A stretch of 64,000 nucleotides of DNA from Amyelois transitella. Taxonomy: Eukaryota > Arthropoda > Insecta > Lepidoptera > Pyralidae. Under the pieces are notes generated by a model that saw only the letters and a program-made list of their open reading frames with translations, was not told where the DNA came from and searched no databases. This document shows positions 40,745 to 52,734 of this stretch, in pieces. Numbering within the stretch: the stretch's first letter is position 1; every line of letters starts with the position of its first letter. A program made the translations under genes and the position numbers. The stretch lies in the NCBI RefSeq assembly GCF_032362555.1, contig NC_083518.1, positions 6,708,501-6,772,500 of the forward strand. Reading direction: 5' to 3'.

Positions 40745-42534
40745 TAAAAGGACAGAAATAGTACAATAAGTAAATATTTATAGATGGGCAACAAGTCCAC
40801 TATGCTCCTTAGATAAAATAGCATTTACGTCGTTGTGATCATAAAGAGGTACATGCAACAATGAGTAAATCATTTATATAACTAGAACTAATTAGAAAAG
40901 AAAGCTCGATATAGCGATAGGTAGGTACTTTCTTTTATGGCAATGATTCGACGATCAATTATGTCGGGCGTGTGTATTTACTCCCAATTTCCAAAGGTGC
41001 CAGCAACGATAAAAACGACGATGTTGGTCAATACAAACCTGGTAATTCTTTTATGTACTTAGGACACAAACTGAATACTAAATCAACAACAACCTAATCC
41101 AATCCAACATTCCAAAGCAGCAGTAGCCATTCACGTTTCAAGCAAATTGAATTAACGTAATCACATTATCTACGACTTGAAAGTAGTTAAATTTTCTTCA
41201 AATAAAAACTAACTAAACTCCTCAAACGCAACAAAAAGTATCAAATTGATGAGTTATCAATGTAATCCGCACGCACAACAGAACGCACAATCATCGACGA
41301 ACGAAAACGAAATAAATTGGCATTTGGCCCATGGTAAACGAAAAGTTTTTTTGTCACTGTCTGACTCAAAACTCAAAAGTCTGACTTTTCAGCATAAACA
41401 ATACGAAATATTTTTATTTTGCTCTTTCTTGGACATGGACATAAGCACACTCTCAATCACTTTCTTTAAAACACTGGCGAAGACAGCGTGCCAAAGCTAA
41501 GACTAACGCGTCTTAAACTAGACACAGTAAACAAGCTATTAAAAATAGCCCCGCCTGTATTCAACTTAAATTTTACGTCAGTTACGGAGACATGGATGAT
41601 CGTAGGGTGGTATAACGTTCTCTGGGAAGGCTATTTTTTGACGTACGGACTTATTAACGGTAGATTTTTATAAATATGTATAGACCGGAAATCTGTGTAA
41701 CAATGCCTCCGTATCGTAAAAAATATTTGCTGAATCACCGGAATCAAAAAACTTAAGGAATATAAACTCAACCGCCACAATTCAACTTCTACAAGGTAGG
41801 TTATAGTAGGTTTTAAAAACCAGGTTTTTTTATGACGGTAGCCCCCGAAATAGAATAATGTTAATAAATTCCGTCAAAACCTCATTTGCGACAGAATCAC
41901 TTAGTTAAAACTACTTTTGATTGATATTTTAGGGTGTGGCTCCCGGCACTAAAGAATTAGTTTACTCCATCTCTTTCTCATGGATGTCGTTAAAGGCGAC
42001 TGAGGTATAGGCTTATGTACTTGGGATTCTTCTTTTGTTTTTTTTTTTGTTTGTCACTATTTGAATTTCAATTCCATCACTAAGCCATAAAGCTGAACGT
42101 GGCCTATCAGTCCTTTCGAGGCTGCTGGTTCTGACCGCAATTATATTGTATTTTAGTCAAAAGTGTTAAATTGAGATAGCACTTCTTATTATTTTAGAAG
42201 AATATTCCGTTGACTAAATTAACATTTCGTGATGTCATTATTGACATTCATTCTTGACATTGACAGATACAGTACGAATTTGGATGGATCCATTTGTTTG
42301 GGTTTGGAACAGAGGTTTGGAACTGAGATGAATTAGTATGCGTTATTTATTTCTTTAATCTAAGGCTATAATAATGTGCTATATTACAATTCCTTTGGTT
42401 TGAAATTTGGATAAGATCCTGTAATTTGGATTTAATTAGATTTCGGATTGGATTGATTTGATTGTTTTTCATTGGATTTTCACATATTTTAATCATTAAG
42501 TTTTTACGTCCTTATTGAAGTAGACATTTTTATA
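40745..42534. other. divergent spacer between mbt and CWF19L2
   Basis: Holds the promoters of both genes and probably the 5' noncoding exon of mbt. Also present is a SINE-A copy. Short plus-strand frames at 41,246-41,500 and 41,488-41,673 have no similarity and no splice context, so I do not call them. No TATA box is obvious for either gene. Confidence 0.45.
41935..42140 (+). mobile_element. SINE-A, nearly full length
   Basis: GGGTGTGGCTCCCGGCACTA, CTCATGGATGTCGTTAAAGG, ACTATTTGAATTTCAATTCC and GAACGTGGCCTATCAGTCC follow the family order; the tail is lost. In the spacer upstream of CWF19L2. Confidence 0.7.
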
Positions 42535-45500
42535 ATGAAAGAAGAACGTAAGAGAGAGAAGAAAAGCAAAAAACATAAAGCTAAAAAGCATGAGCGAAAA
42601 GAGAAGAAGAGCCGATACAAAAGCGTAAGTACTTTTAAAACAATTTTCATGAAATACATAACCAACCAGGTATATTATGCCCACCAGCTTGCCCGTATAA
42701 AAAAGAAAAGCCTCGTTATTCCGGTGCGTATTTCGAAATACCCACCGAGTGCTTCCCTATGAACATACATGTCCAACACAGGTAGTTCTACTTCTAGGAC
42801 TTTTACTGTATCTTGTCTTGTAGTGTACCACACGCACACACACATTATCACCTCACTTTTCACTTTTCACAGTCTTTATCTCTTATGGGGTAGATAAAAA
42901 CAGTCTTGGAAAAAATTAAAGTCAGGTTCAGCTCTCTTGGTTGAAATTGAGATTCTAGTGACAGGTTTCGTCAAGCATTAGTTGTGAAACCATTCATACA
43001 GATAGGGTATGTATTGATAATTCACCTTCAAAAAAAGGTGGTTCACAGTTTGACCTGTATGTATGTATGTTTCCAAATAGATTGACACTGTCTTGTGTTG
43101 TTCCAGTTCTCAAGTGTGGAAAGGGATATCTCACTCTATTCATGCTGAGTATGGTGAGATATAATAAGCTTTGTATACTAGGGAAGTGGCATTTTCGTCA
43201 AATCTATTTAAATTCAGTTGATTGATGAACTGAAATTGTGCGTATGAAATTGCGGGCAATTTTCCAAAGCACACCTAAAGCCTCTAGGAGTACTGTGAAG
43301 AACATAAGTAGGATTCGCGTTAAGCAACAAGGTTTGTGATTGAAGCCGTAAAAGCTTATAATCCCTTTATCATCATAATGTATATATTTTCATTTCAGTC
43401 TAGTTCAACCCATTCAGACAGTGATGAATGGATAGAAAAAAGTACTGTCCACTCATCAAATGAAACTAAACGAGAGGACTGGATGGCTATGACTGGAATG
43501 TTAAAAACCTACACAAAAGATGACATCAAACCCAAGACAGAGCAGAAGAAAAATAATATTGATTCTTACAACCCGGCAACTAGCAGTAGGGAACTGAACC
43601 CATACTGGAAAGATGGAGGCTCAGGCTTACCTCAGCACCCAGACCAATTCAGAAAATCCAGACAATTTCTTAAACCTGATGATGAAGAAGATTATTACAC
43701 AAGATCATCATCTTCAAAAGATCAAAAACATTATTACAGCTCTAAAGATATTGACAGAAAAAGAAGCTATGATGCCAGATCAAGTAACTGGAGAAAACAA
43801 TCTGAGGCTGAAAAATCAAGAGAAGGTGAAAACTCTAAATCATCAAAATATAAGGTTGATGAAGAAGTTACATACAATACCAGTCACAGTCCACATATTG
43901 CAATAAAAGAAAATAAAAAAGAAAACTTGTACCTGAGTGATGAAAAAATGAACAAATTAGGAGCGAAAATTGTCAAAGCTGAGATAATAGGTGATATGAA
44001 ACTAGTGGAAGAGTTAAAAGCTAAGTTGGAAGCAGCTAGAGAATATAGAAAGAAAAATCCTAATGCTGGTGAAGAAGATAACATTGAAGGTATAATGCTG
44101 ATGGCCACAAGTAGCACTGGTAATAGCCGACCACTTATCAAAGAAAGAGGTGACCCTAAAAGCAAAGGCGGCAAAAGAAAAGCAGAAACATATGCTGCTG
44201 GCGAAAGGACAAAATACTTTGGCAATGATGACAAGTACAATTTGCAACAAATGGTAAGATTTTTGAAAATAGCAACAGTTATTTAGTAGTAAATTTAATT
44301 GAGTTTATTCTTCCATAGTTTAATTAACTATTATTATACATATAATTATATTTGATTTGCTTTTTTCATAACAGTTCCAACAAGAGAAATATGGAAATAA
44401 TTATGAAGATGAAGAGCAGTTGGCTAAAATTGCTGCTAAACATAAAAATCCTAATGACGACTTGGAAGACATTTTCATGGATGACATTTCAAAGAATAGG
44501 AATGATGCTAAGGATAGTGAGAAAGAGAGACAAAGGGCTATTAATCAGCACGTCAGGATTGAGAAGTCTATGGAAGGTTGTGAATACTGCATAGACTCCA
44601 AAAATATGTTGAAGCATCTTATGGTTAGCTGTGGGAGTAAAGTGTATGTTGCACTACCAGCACGAACGTCTCTTGTTACTGGACAGTGTATTATAACAAC
44701 AATACAGCATTCAACTTGTGTTACTGCTTTGGATGAAGATGTGTGGGAAGAAATTTTGGTAAGTACTCATTTAAACTTTATTTACCTAAATGCAATTTAG
44801 ACTAGACTTCTGGGGCTTCTCACCCATGGTAATTTCGATCTCCCATATCTTATCAATCTCAGTGCTAAACATTAGATTTTTTTGTGTTTATTCATTCTTT
44901 CATCTTAATCATATAATTAATAAATATAAAAGAGGACACCGACTGATTGACTGGCATATCAATTCACAGCCTAAACCACTGGGTCTAGAGATTTTGTCTT
45001 GACATATATGTAGTTGTCTTATGTGGTCTAAGGGTGCACTAAGAGAAGATTTCTAAAAATTCTCTTGGGAAGAGAAATTAAATAATAGAAGAGATATTTA
45101 AAAATTGTGACCTACAAATTTAGTCGGTTGTTTCTGAAATTCAATATCTTTGTATAACTTTTATGCCACAGATTTACAGAAAAGCATTGACTCAATTCTT
45201 CAACTCACAAGACATGGATGTAGTTTTCTTCGAGACAGCTACAAGACTGCACAGATTTCCACATATGGTAATAAACTGTGTGCCATTGCCGAGAGATGTG
45301 GGTGATATGGCAGCTATCTACTTCAAAAAAGCATTGTTAGAATGTGAAGCAGAATGGTCCATGAATAAGAAAGTAGTTGACTTAAAAGGGAAAGACATTC
45401 GGAAAGGAATTCCCAAAGGGTTGCCCTATTTCTGGATTGATTTTGGGATGGACCCAGGGTTTGCACATGTTATAGAGGATCAACAGTTGTTCCCTAAAAC

Positions 45501-46961
45501 ATTTGCTGAGGTTAGTATGTTACATACTGATTGTATGTATATGATATTTAACCTTTTAAGCGCTTGGCTAAATATCAATTGTCGTGCCCCTAGCGCGCCG
45601 CTACAAATCGATAAAATAATACCTACAATAAATAAGGAGGAGTAATCGTTGTATCGATAAAAAAAAGTCAAAAAGTTTTTTATGTTTTTATTTAAAATCA
45701 GCCTTCTTGTATCACAATCATTCATCTTTAAGGTGAAAGCTTATCTCTAAGTGAAAATTAGTAAAATTTCCGAAATCTAACTTATTTTGACTAATTCTTT
45801 GTGAGAGCGAATGGAGCGACCGTTTTAATAATTCTTAGATATGTTTAAAGTTATACTTGTTATTGTCGCAAATCGTATTTTGATCAAGTTACAACTTGTC
45901 ACTGATAAGTAAATTACAAAAAACATAAAAATTTGAAATAGTAACACAAGACAATATGTTAAATTTAACTTTATTTCGTATGACACTGTTTATTTCATGC
46001 TGAATGATGCATTATACCTGATTATTTAACTGTTTGTTATTTTGTTTTTAAAATGCGCATTGCATTGTATCCCATCCCTATGGTCATATTTATGCGACAC
46101 GCGCGATAGACACCGAAGAAAAGTCCGAGCTGCCAATTACTTATTTTTGTTTAAGTTTTTTCAATGCTTAGAGCTATGAAACATAATTTTAAGTAATTGT
46201 TGTAATAAATAGCTCTATTCAATAATAGTTTTAGTTATACCACGAAGTTAATAGGACGATAATAGAACGAAAAAATCATGGATATTCTCTGTCGCAGAAA
46301 TACGACACGGGCGGTAGGGGCACGGCAATATTTGTCGCATATATGCCACTCGCGCGGTTAAAAGGTTAAAAATGTTCTTGTACCTACAGCGTATATTATA
46401 TTTACAGCGTGAGTTGATTGTTACTAAAATTTTACACTACCGGGATGTCCAGTAGCAATTTTTCATATAGGAAATATTCTGTGCAGCGTCCATACAGTAG
46501 AATTTTCAACTTAAGTACCTGGCACTGTACCTACAAACTTACATATATACATGTAATCACGAGATCCATTCCTTACGAGGTCGACAGAGCCAACAGTCTT
46601 GAATAGACAGTAAGGCCACGTTCAGTCGTTCGGCGATGGAATTTAAATTTCAGTAGTGGTTGTTAGCCCATCGCCTACAGGACTCCCAAAATGATGTCCT
46701 TTACCTTAGTCGCTCATTACGAAATCCATAGGAAAATATACGAGTGATCCTATTGTAAAGTGCCGGGAACCACACGGCACAGAACTACAAACTTGATCCT
46801 ATTTAATACTTTATTTCCAGGAAGTGATAGCTGGCATACTAGACCTGGACCACAGTTCATGGAAAAATCCTCGCAAGGAGTATGGTGATATTCAAAGAAA
46901 GAAAGTGTGGGATTTTGTAAAAGAATGGAAACCATTTGATCCAATAAAAAGTACATCATAA
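42535..46961 (+). CDS. CWF19L2: CWF19-like protein 2 (late-spliceosome factor)
   Basis: Five exons join to 602 residues: 42,535-42,624; 43,399-44,253; 44,375-44,758; 45,172-45,510; 46,821-46,961. The start is very lysine-rich (KEERKREKKSKKHKAKKHER), then charged disordered sequence with SSTHSDSDEWIEK and KREDWMAMTGMLKTY, as in orthologues. The C-terminal half carries the two CwfJ domains: CEYCIDSKN with the HIT-like QHSTCVTALDEDVWEE, then CVPLPRDVGDMAAIYFKKAL, RKGIPKGLPYFWIDF and GFAHVIED. The family sits on post-catalytic and intron-lariat spliceosomes. It is shorter than the human protein (about 890), mainly in the disordered part. The stop is followed within a few bases by AATAAA (46,964-46,969), so the 3' UTR may be very short. 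Intron 4 hosts a piggyBac-like element and a SINE. Confidence 0.95.
42865..42985 (-). mobile_element. SINE-A fragment
   Basis: CAGTCTTTATCTCTTATGGG, GTAGATAAAAACAGTCTTGG and GAGATTCTAGTGACAGGTTT match in reverse. In CWF19L2 intron 1. Confidence 0.55.
44920..45065 (+). repeat. fragment of the TCTATATATA-type repeat
   Basis: CCGACTGATTGACTGGCATA, TTCACAGCCTAAACCACTGG and GGGTGCACTAAGAGAAGATT match the module at 3,060-3,230 and 3,390-3,505. In CWF19L2 intron 3. Confidence 0.5.
45552..46365. mobile_element. piggyBac-like non-autonomous element (TTAA target)
   Basis: An 814-bp insertion bounded on both sides by TTAA. Its ends are inverted: CCTTTTAAGCGC at the left against the reverse complement of GCGCGGTTAAAAGG at the right, and subterminal TTGTCGTGCCCCT against GGGGCACGGCAAT. 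The TTAA duplication and CCy...GGG ends mark the piggyBac group. No transposase frame remains. In CWF19L2 intron 4. Confidence 0.75.
46545..46784 (-). mobile_element. SINE-A, nearly full length
   Basis: Minus strand runs from GTGCCGTGTGGTTCCCGGCA to GTCGACCTCGTAAGGAATGG, ATCTCGTGATTACATGTATA. It ends only about 35 bp before CWF19L2 exon 5. Confidence 0.75.
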
Positions 46962-47351
46962 TAAATAAAATCCCAACATATCAGTTTCTTTGTTTTTTTT
47001 AAGACGTAACATTTAGTTGTCTATAATTAGAATTTAGTAGGCTATTTCTTTATTAGATACAAAAAATAAAGAGTCGAACTCTTGATACTTCTTTCCGTTG
47101 AATACAAAATGAAATAACAGATATCATATTTGTAGGTAAGGATTGTTTATGGTGTGATTGTTATTTTTCACGTAAGAACAACTGAACAAGTTTTCATAAA
47201 ACATTCAACATTATTCATTATGCTGTTTCAATATGTAATGCGAATTAATTTCTCTAATCTAAAATACCAAATAAAACAAAATGAATTATGTATGACAGTT
47301 TATTATAACACATAAGGTCTAGCTTATTTGTAGAAAATAAATATTTATGTG
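46962..47351. other. convergent 3' spacer, CWF19L2 and DNAJC17
   Basis: 390 bp between the two stop codons. AATAAA occurs at 46,964-46,969 and again near 47,065-47,070 for the plus-strand gene; TTTATT at 47,299-47,304 would serve the minus-strand gene. No other feature. Confidence 0.5.
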
Positions 47352-49086
47352 TCAACTTTGTTGATCTTCTTTCATCATTTCTTCTATTAATTTTTGTCGT
47401 TCAGCAGCTTGTCTCATTTTTGTTAAAACCAGCGACTCATAGTCTCTATCCGATACTAGTGAAGAACTGCTTACATCCTTCTTAGTTGTAAGAACTGGCC
47501 TATCATTAACCCACTTTAATGTCAAAGGATTCTCCGCCAGACCTGAAAAATAAAAGGACTAAAGTTGACTTTCAGCCATGATGTAAATAGAAAACAAACA
47601 AAAAAACAGTAAAGTGTGTGTCCAGAGCACGCCCATTGTAGGGTTCCGTAGTTGCAAAAAACAACTTTGGGTTCACACTCAAATATCTACGAACAAGCCC
47701 ATATATGACGGTGGTAACCTTTGATCAAGGTGGTAAAAATAAGAGTTATGTCAAGTGCTGCCTGCTGAAATATACCACACTGTTATTTCATAACCTTTCG
47801 ATAATTTAACATAGTTTGTAAATTTTTATACTTGTTTTATGTAACTGCCAACTGTCAACATTTTTCCTTTCCGAGTACATTTTATAAGTGTGTTGCCTTA
47901 TTAGCTTTTACTTACTACTCAGCTCTGACAGATATACAACTCCTGTAACTTTTTCACAAGTCCATATATATAACCACTGAGCAGATGAGGGGGGGACACT
48001 TGCCTCAAACAAAAAATATACTTTATAATTAAATATTTCAAAAATGTTTAAAGCAAGAAATGTTTCCCAATGTTATATTAATATACATACTTGTACCAAA
48101 TTACAGCTTCCTACCACATGTCTCTTGAGTAAAACCGTGGACAGACAGACATGGTGAAACTATAAAGATTCCTTGTTCACTAAGGAACCCTAAAAAGCTT
48201 TTACTTTCTTAAAAGGTTCAGAAGAGCTGACCTTATGTGACATAGGATAAGGAATCAAAGAAGTAGATTAAATTTATAAATTTTTGTTGAATGAACTCAT
48301 GGTCTTACCTTTTTCAAGCTCTACAGCCATATCAGATGCTTCCTTAGAAGCAAATTCTACTAGGGCACTGCCCTTCTTTTTTGGTGAAATAATAAGTGCC
48401 ACAATATTGCCATATTTCTTCAAACATCTTCTCAGTACTGCTTCATCATACCCCCCATTTTGTGGATCATTCTTGTCAGCTTTCCATTTAATCTTAATTC
48501 TATTTAAACTGGAATCCCACACTGGTTCACTCAACCGGCCCATAGTTCTTTGTATTTCATTTTTCATTCTCTGTTGTTCCTCTAGCAAAAGTCGGCTTCC
48601 CTCTCGCTGCAACCTTTCAATTTCTGCAGCCAATTTCTGTTCATCTGTTAAATTGATAGCTCCACTACCTGACGATGCCTCTCTTTCACGTCTCTCCAAA
48701 TCCTCTTTCAGTTTCTGCCTTTTGCTATCTAATTGTTGATGCCTTATCTTTGCAGCAGCTTTGGCTTTTAGTACTTTATCGTATGCTTCTCGAGCTGATT
48801 TATCCGTTAATATTTCTAAGGCTCGAGATAATTCATGGAAAGTCTCTGCTGCTTTTGGATCATCTGGATTCTTGTCTGGATGGCATTGTAAAGCTTTTTT
48901 GCGGTATGCTTTTTTAATCTGCAAAAATAAAATAAAAAGTTATAGTTGAAATCAAGAGCAGAAACCGCGAGATTATTTAATTTTATGAGTCCAAGAAACA
49001 AAACAAACCTCTGATTCAGTAGCGCTGATTTGAAGATCAAGTATTGCGTAGAGATCCACATCTTCAATGTTTTTCTTACTAGCCAT
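47352..49086 (-). CDS. DNAJC17: DnaJ homologue subfamily C member 17
   Basis: Three exons (minus) join to 292 residues: 49,086-49,009; 48,918-48,309; 47,542-47,352. A J domain opens the protein ([32 protein letters not shown] with the HPD motif that stimulates Hsp70 ATPase). A charged coiled coil follows ([33 protein letters not shown]), then an RRM-like domain ([52 protein letters not shown]) and a short tail. J plus RRM is the signature of DNAJC17 and its yeast relatives Cwc23/Cwf23, linked to the spliceosome and its disassembly. Length is close to the human protein (304). Intron 2 holds an unclassified repeat block. It is head to head with mRpS2. Confidence 0.95.
47600..48200 (-). repeat. 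GGTTCCGTA-type lepidopteran repeat
   Basis: GCCCATTGTAGGGTTCCGTA at one side and GACAGACAGACATGGTGAAA, CTATAAAGATTCCTTGTTCA, CTAAGGAACCCTAAAAAG at the other are the two ends of a repeat common in moths; GGGTTCC and GGAACCC form inverted ends. No coding capacity. In DNAJC17 intron 2. A related head may be present at 62,285-62,350. Confidence 0.5.
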
Positions 49087-49610
49087 TTGTAGTAATAACG
49101 TAAGTTGGTGTAAATATTATTTTATAATAACAAAAGAAAGACTTAGTTATATGTAATTCTTTGAATTCACTGGAATTCACAAATTCACATTGAATTTATT
49201 GAAAAAAAAAACTACTATTACACTTGACATTGACATTTACTGAAAGGTGAATCAGGCATAGGTAGTCTAATTTAAGAGACCCTAATAGAAATATTAGTCA
49301 GATTTTGTCAATACAACTTAAATAGTTTATTTTTTTTCAGTTTGTAATTTAGGAATTTTACTTTATTTTAATTAGGTATTTAGTTTTATTATTTATTATG
49401 TATAGTTTAGAAATTGTAATAATTCTGTCAATGTCATCAAATTTGTTTCTATTTGATTTTGACGTTTTCTTTTTTGAGGTTATATTATTGAGATGGGAAG
49501 TTATCAAGTGAATTGAATTTGAGGTTTTTGCTTTTCTGAGCTCAGTTTATGAAGAATTACTGTATGAATGTAGTAATATTTGTTAACTGAAAAAGCACTT
49601 ATTTGATAAC
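49087..49610. promoter_or_regulatory. shared head-to-head promoter region, DNAJC17 and mRpS2
   Basis: 524 bp separate the two start codons. No TATA box is convincing on either strand. There is no repeat in it. A bidirectional promoter is inferred from spacing alone. Confidence 0.45.
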
Positions 49611-52600
49611 ATGATGTTCTGTAGGCGTTTTTGTAAGTTTACTTTTTTGTTCACTTTAAAATAGTCTTGTACTACATAAGGTTCGAAAGAATTTATCAAA
49701 GGACTCATATTTTATTACGAATCCCTGCTATTTGAATGTCACTTTTCCTTCACGTTCCTTTAACATTATTAAGTCTTCTTTTTGGGCGATAAGGTAGCAA
49801 CCTGTCATTATTTGAATCTCAATTTTATCATTAAGCTAAACAAACAACTGAACGAGGACTTCTAGACTTTTGGAGAGTGTTGGTGCTGTCTACCCTGCAA
49901 AGGATATAGATGTGACTACATACATACATGTAGTTTTCCTACAAATTCTTTAGAGCTTTACCTCTTTCTCATCTTTACATGTCATACAAACCCTCCGGTG
50001 GTACAAACCGGTGGCCCGTTTTAAGAGTTAAGCCCTTTATCTATTCACTTGGTCCTCTCTGAGGCCTCTTCAATTAGTTCTTATAATACCATTTAGCCTA
50101 GGTACAATGAAATTAAATTAAAATTTATAGTATGTACTACTTTTATAATATTTTTTTTACAGGGCACCGTCCCATAAACTATGGAGTAAATTGGTCAAAG
50201 TACAATTCATCAATGCCTGCAAGTGTTCCTGACAGTGGTATGCACTTAAAAGTAATATTAGTAGATAATTAAGTATTGTAAAATAAAAGAACAATTATTA
50301 TGAAAACCTTCGGAAGGACTGTTAGTAGTGTAATTGCTTTCTTTTGTCTTTAACCATCTATGTTGGACATTCACAAGTAATGATTGAAGGCCTAATATAC
50401 ATAGCTTAGTGAGAATCAAGGTAAGGTATTCTCTATTAAAATAAAGTGTTGATTTTCCAGTGATTCCAACTATCCCACCCATCCATATTTTATTTTTTAC
50501 GTACATACTTAGGAAAGGCTTAGTTCAGCTGTATGACTTAAAAGAGAAACATGTAGTGACAGATTGCTAGCCCATTGTCTTAAAGTTAATTAGCCTATCC
50601 CTTAGTCACTTTAAGGATCTCAAGGTTGTCCATGGTGGCTTATTTCTGGAAGACACAAATTCTATTAAGAATATATTGGGAAGATGTTGGAACTAAGGCC
50701 TTTCATTTCTCAACCCGTGCTTCTTCAGATTAAGGGGAAATGTCCATAAAATTAAGCGCTCTTCAATCGCGCCCTAGGCTATTGACAAAGGTTTATTTGG
50801 AAATAGTTATCCATCTCTGACTTTTTTCTTTTCAACCTGTCTGGCTAAAGTCTCTGCGCACGGAATCAGATGCGATGCCTGCCAGGGACAGCATATAGCT
50901 CGATGGGATTGGTTTAAAGTAGCCAGCTATTAACCTGCATGTCTCATTGAAAGCCTCCTTTCTCCTTTAGCACATACTCTCCGGCTGAGCATGAAAGGGT
51001 CAAGGCACTTGTCCAAAGCACATGCATGAGGCGCATCCGGGCCTACTTTTGAGCACTTCCGTGAAGTTTTGTGTTCCAGCGTGAAACTTTCCTTCTCACG
51101 CAAAAATGGACTTACGGAATGTCTTAAATGTTTTCTAATCGAATGTGCAGATTGTATTGACTCTGTTGATATGCGATTCGCCAATTGTCTGGATTAAATA
51201 TTGCACTGCGTGTTCTCCCGTAACAACTTTCAAAGACGACCACTTATTTCTTCATCCCTTAAAGAAGGACAATTTTTAGAGCCCACTGCGGATTCCAGTG
51301 ATATTATTTGCCAAGCCTTATCTAATGGGAGAGCTGAGAAAAACAACAATGAAATAAAAAGTACGAAACAAGAAAATAGTCTCTTCTGAAATTATTATGT
51401 ACAAACTATTAAAAATGTATCGACAAGTATTTAATAATCAATAATACTTATGTATTTGGGTATGGACATTCATCTGTTCTCTTATAACTTCCAAACTAGT
51501 TATCATAATCAGATAAATGAAGCGTAGCGTGTCGTTAGAAGCCTCTTCATCGCAGTGCCCTCTAGAATAGAATCTTAATTTGCTAGTAAATTTTTATTTC
51601 TAGTAATTTCTTACGAAGAAAAGAACGTCTACGTTTACGACGCCCTTTTAAAATGCTTGTGAATTCATTAATAAACGCTATACCATTTGCCGTGGGCTCA
51701 TGCGTCATTCAAAAAGAAATTAACTTTTGGAAGGTGGCACTTGAAATCGTACCATTTGCCGTGGGCTCATGCGTCATTCAAAAAGAAATTAACTTTTGGA
51801 AGGTGGCACTTGAAATCGTAAATAATACTCTACGAAAATTTCCCAGTGTAGATAAATTTTTGAAACACGTTTATTTTAAAAAGATTTAATAATATTTAAA
51901 GAATAGTAACAAAATTATCCCTGTAGAGATTTTTTAAATTGAAACATTCCGAATTTCATCATGACTTCTCCCCATATATTCCATGTCACAACTAGTTAAA
52001 TTAAAGATGTGAGTGAAGTAGTTCTAAAATTACTATTTCGCTGGAACTTATTAATATTGTATTAATATTTTGTCATTTCAGAAATTGAGCAACTTCAACA
52101 GAAGAAAACTCCACTCGACTACCCTGATTATTTCCAAGTCCACAATCTATTCACTGTCAAGAACTTGTTTGATGCTCGTGTCCATTACGGTCATAAAGAG
52201 GGATCACTCAATGACTATATGCGACCGTACATATACGGCTCCAGATTAGGCCATTTAATATTTGACTTGGACATTACTGCTGAGCATTTGCGGAAAGCAC
52301 TGAATTTCGCCGCTCATGTTGCTTATCGGGGTGGCATAATATGCTTCTTCAACAGGAATGCATTGAATGCTCATCAGGTTGAAAAAACTGCTCTAGAATG
52401 TGGGGAGTATGCTCACACGAGATTCTGGCGTGGAGGTATCTTCACCAACGCCAATCATCAGTTTGGTGCGGTAACAAGGCTACCGGATTTGTGTATATTT
52501 TTGAATACACAAAACAATATATTGAATCAGCATACAGCAGTCAGAGATAGTGCAAAAATGTTGATTCCGACGATAGGAGTTGTAGATACTAATTGTAACC

Positions 52601-52734
52601 CTAATTTAATAACATACCCAATCCCTGGAAATGATGACAGTCCTGTGGCGATAGAATTATACTGCAAATTATTTAAAGAGGCCATAATGCGTGGAAAAGC
52701 AGAAAGAATGAAGTTTTTACAAGATAATAACTAA
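49611..52734 (+). CDS. mRpS2: mitochondrial small ribosomal subunit protein uS2m
   Basis: Three exons join to 249 residues: 49,611-49,632; 50,163-50,237; 52,082-52,734. The arginine- and tryptophan-containing N-terminus (MMFCRRFWHRPINYG) is a plausible mitochondrial targeting sequence. The body is ribosomal protein S2: [105 protein letters not shown]. It belongs to the mitoribosome small subunit. Two start ATGs are adjacent (49,611 and 49,614). AATAAA occurs near 52,885. Intron 2 (1.84 kb) carries SINE scraps and a decayed coding-like remnant. Confidence 0.95.
49790..49935 (+). mobile_element. SINE-A 3' part
   Basis: GGTAGCAACCTGTCATTATT, TGAATCTCAATTTTATCATT and TGCTGTCTACCCTGCAAAGG, ATATAGATGTGACTACATAC identify it. 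In mRpS2 intron 1. Confidence 0.7.
50505..50640 (-). mobile_element. SINE-A fragment
   Basis: GTAGTGACAGATTGCTAGCC, CATTGTCTTAAAGTTAATTA and GCCTATCCCTTAGTCACTTT match in reverse. In mRpS2 intron 2. Confidence 0.55.
50840..51890 (+). pseudogene. decayed protein-coding remnant of unknown origin
   Basis: Several plus-strand stretches read like real protein but lie in different frames. They include one with [19 protein letters not shown] (paired cysteines after a histidine), one with [19 protein letters not shown], one with [18 protein letters not shown], and one with [18 protein letters not shown]. Codon-like composition is clearly unlike the AT-rich intron around it. The order and common strand suggest one broken gene or element with several breaks, sitting in mRpS2 intron 2. 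I recognise no family; it could be a lost host gene copy or a mobile-element protein. The last segment contains a perfect 69-bp duplication. Confidence 0.35.
51682..51819 (+). repeat. perfect 69-bp tandem duplication
   Basis: The unit beginning ACCATTTGCCGTGGGCTCAT and ending CACTTGAAATCGT occurs at 51,682-51,750 and again, base for base, at 51,751-51,819. The length is 23 codons, so the open frame there is kept. Confidence 0.95.

Noticed and set aside
41246-41673. Two frames of 84 and 61 codons between mbt and CWF19L2
   Set aside because: No similarity, no splice logic, and AT-rich composition like other non-coding DNA.
43613-44250. Frames of 78-118 codons on both strands inside CWF19L2 exon 2
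   Set aside because: Out-of-frame readings of a long coding exon.
48284-48949. Plus-strand frames of 62-151 codons
   Set aside because: Antisense shadows of DNAJC17 exon 2.
50930-51184. 84-codon minus-strand frame in mRpS2 intron 2
   Set aside because: The plus strand of the same stretch reads more like protein, and the minus frame shows no domain.
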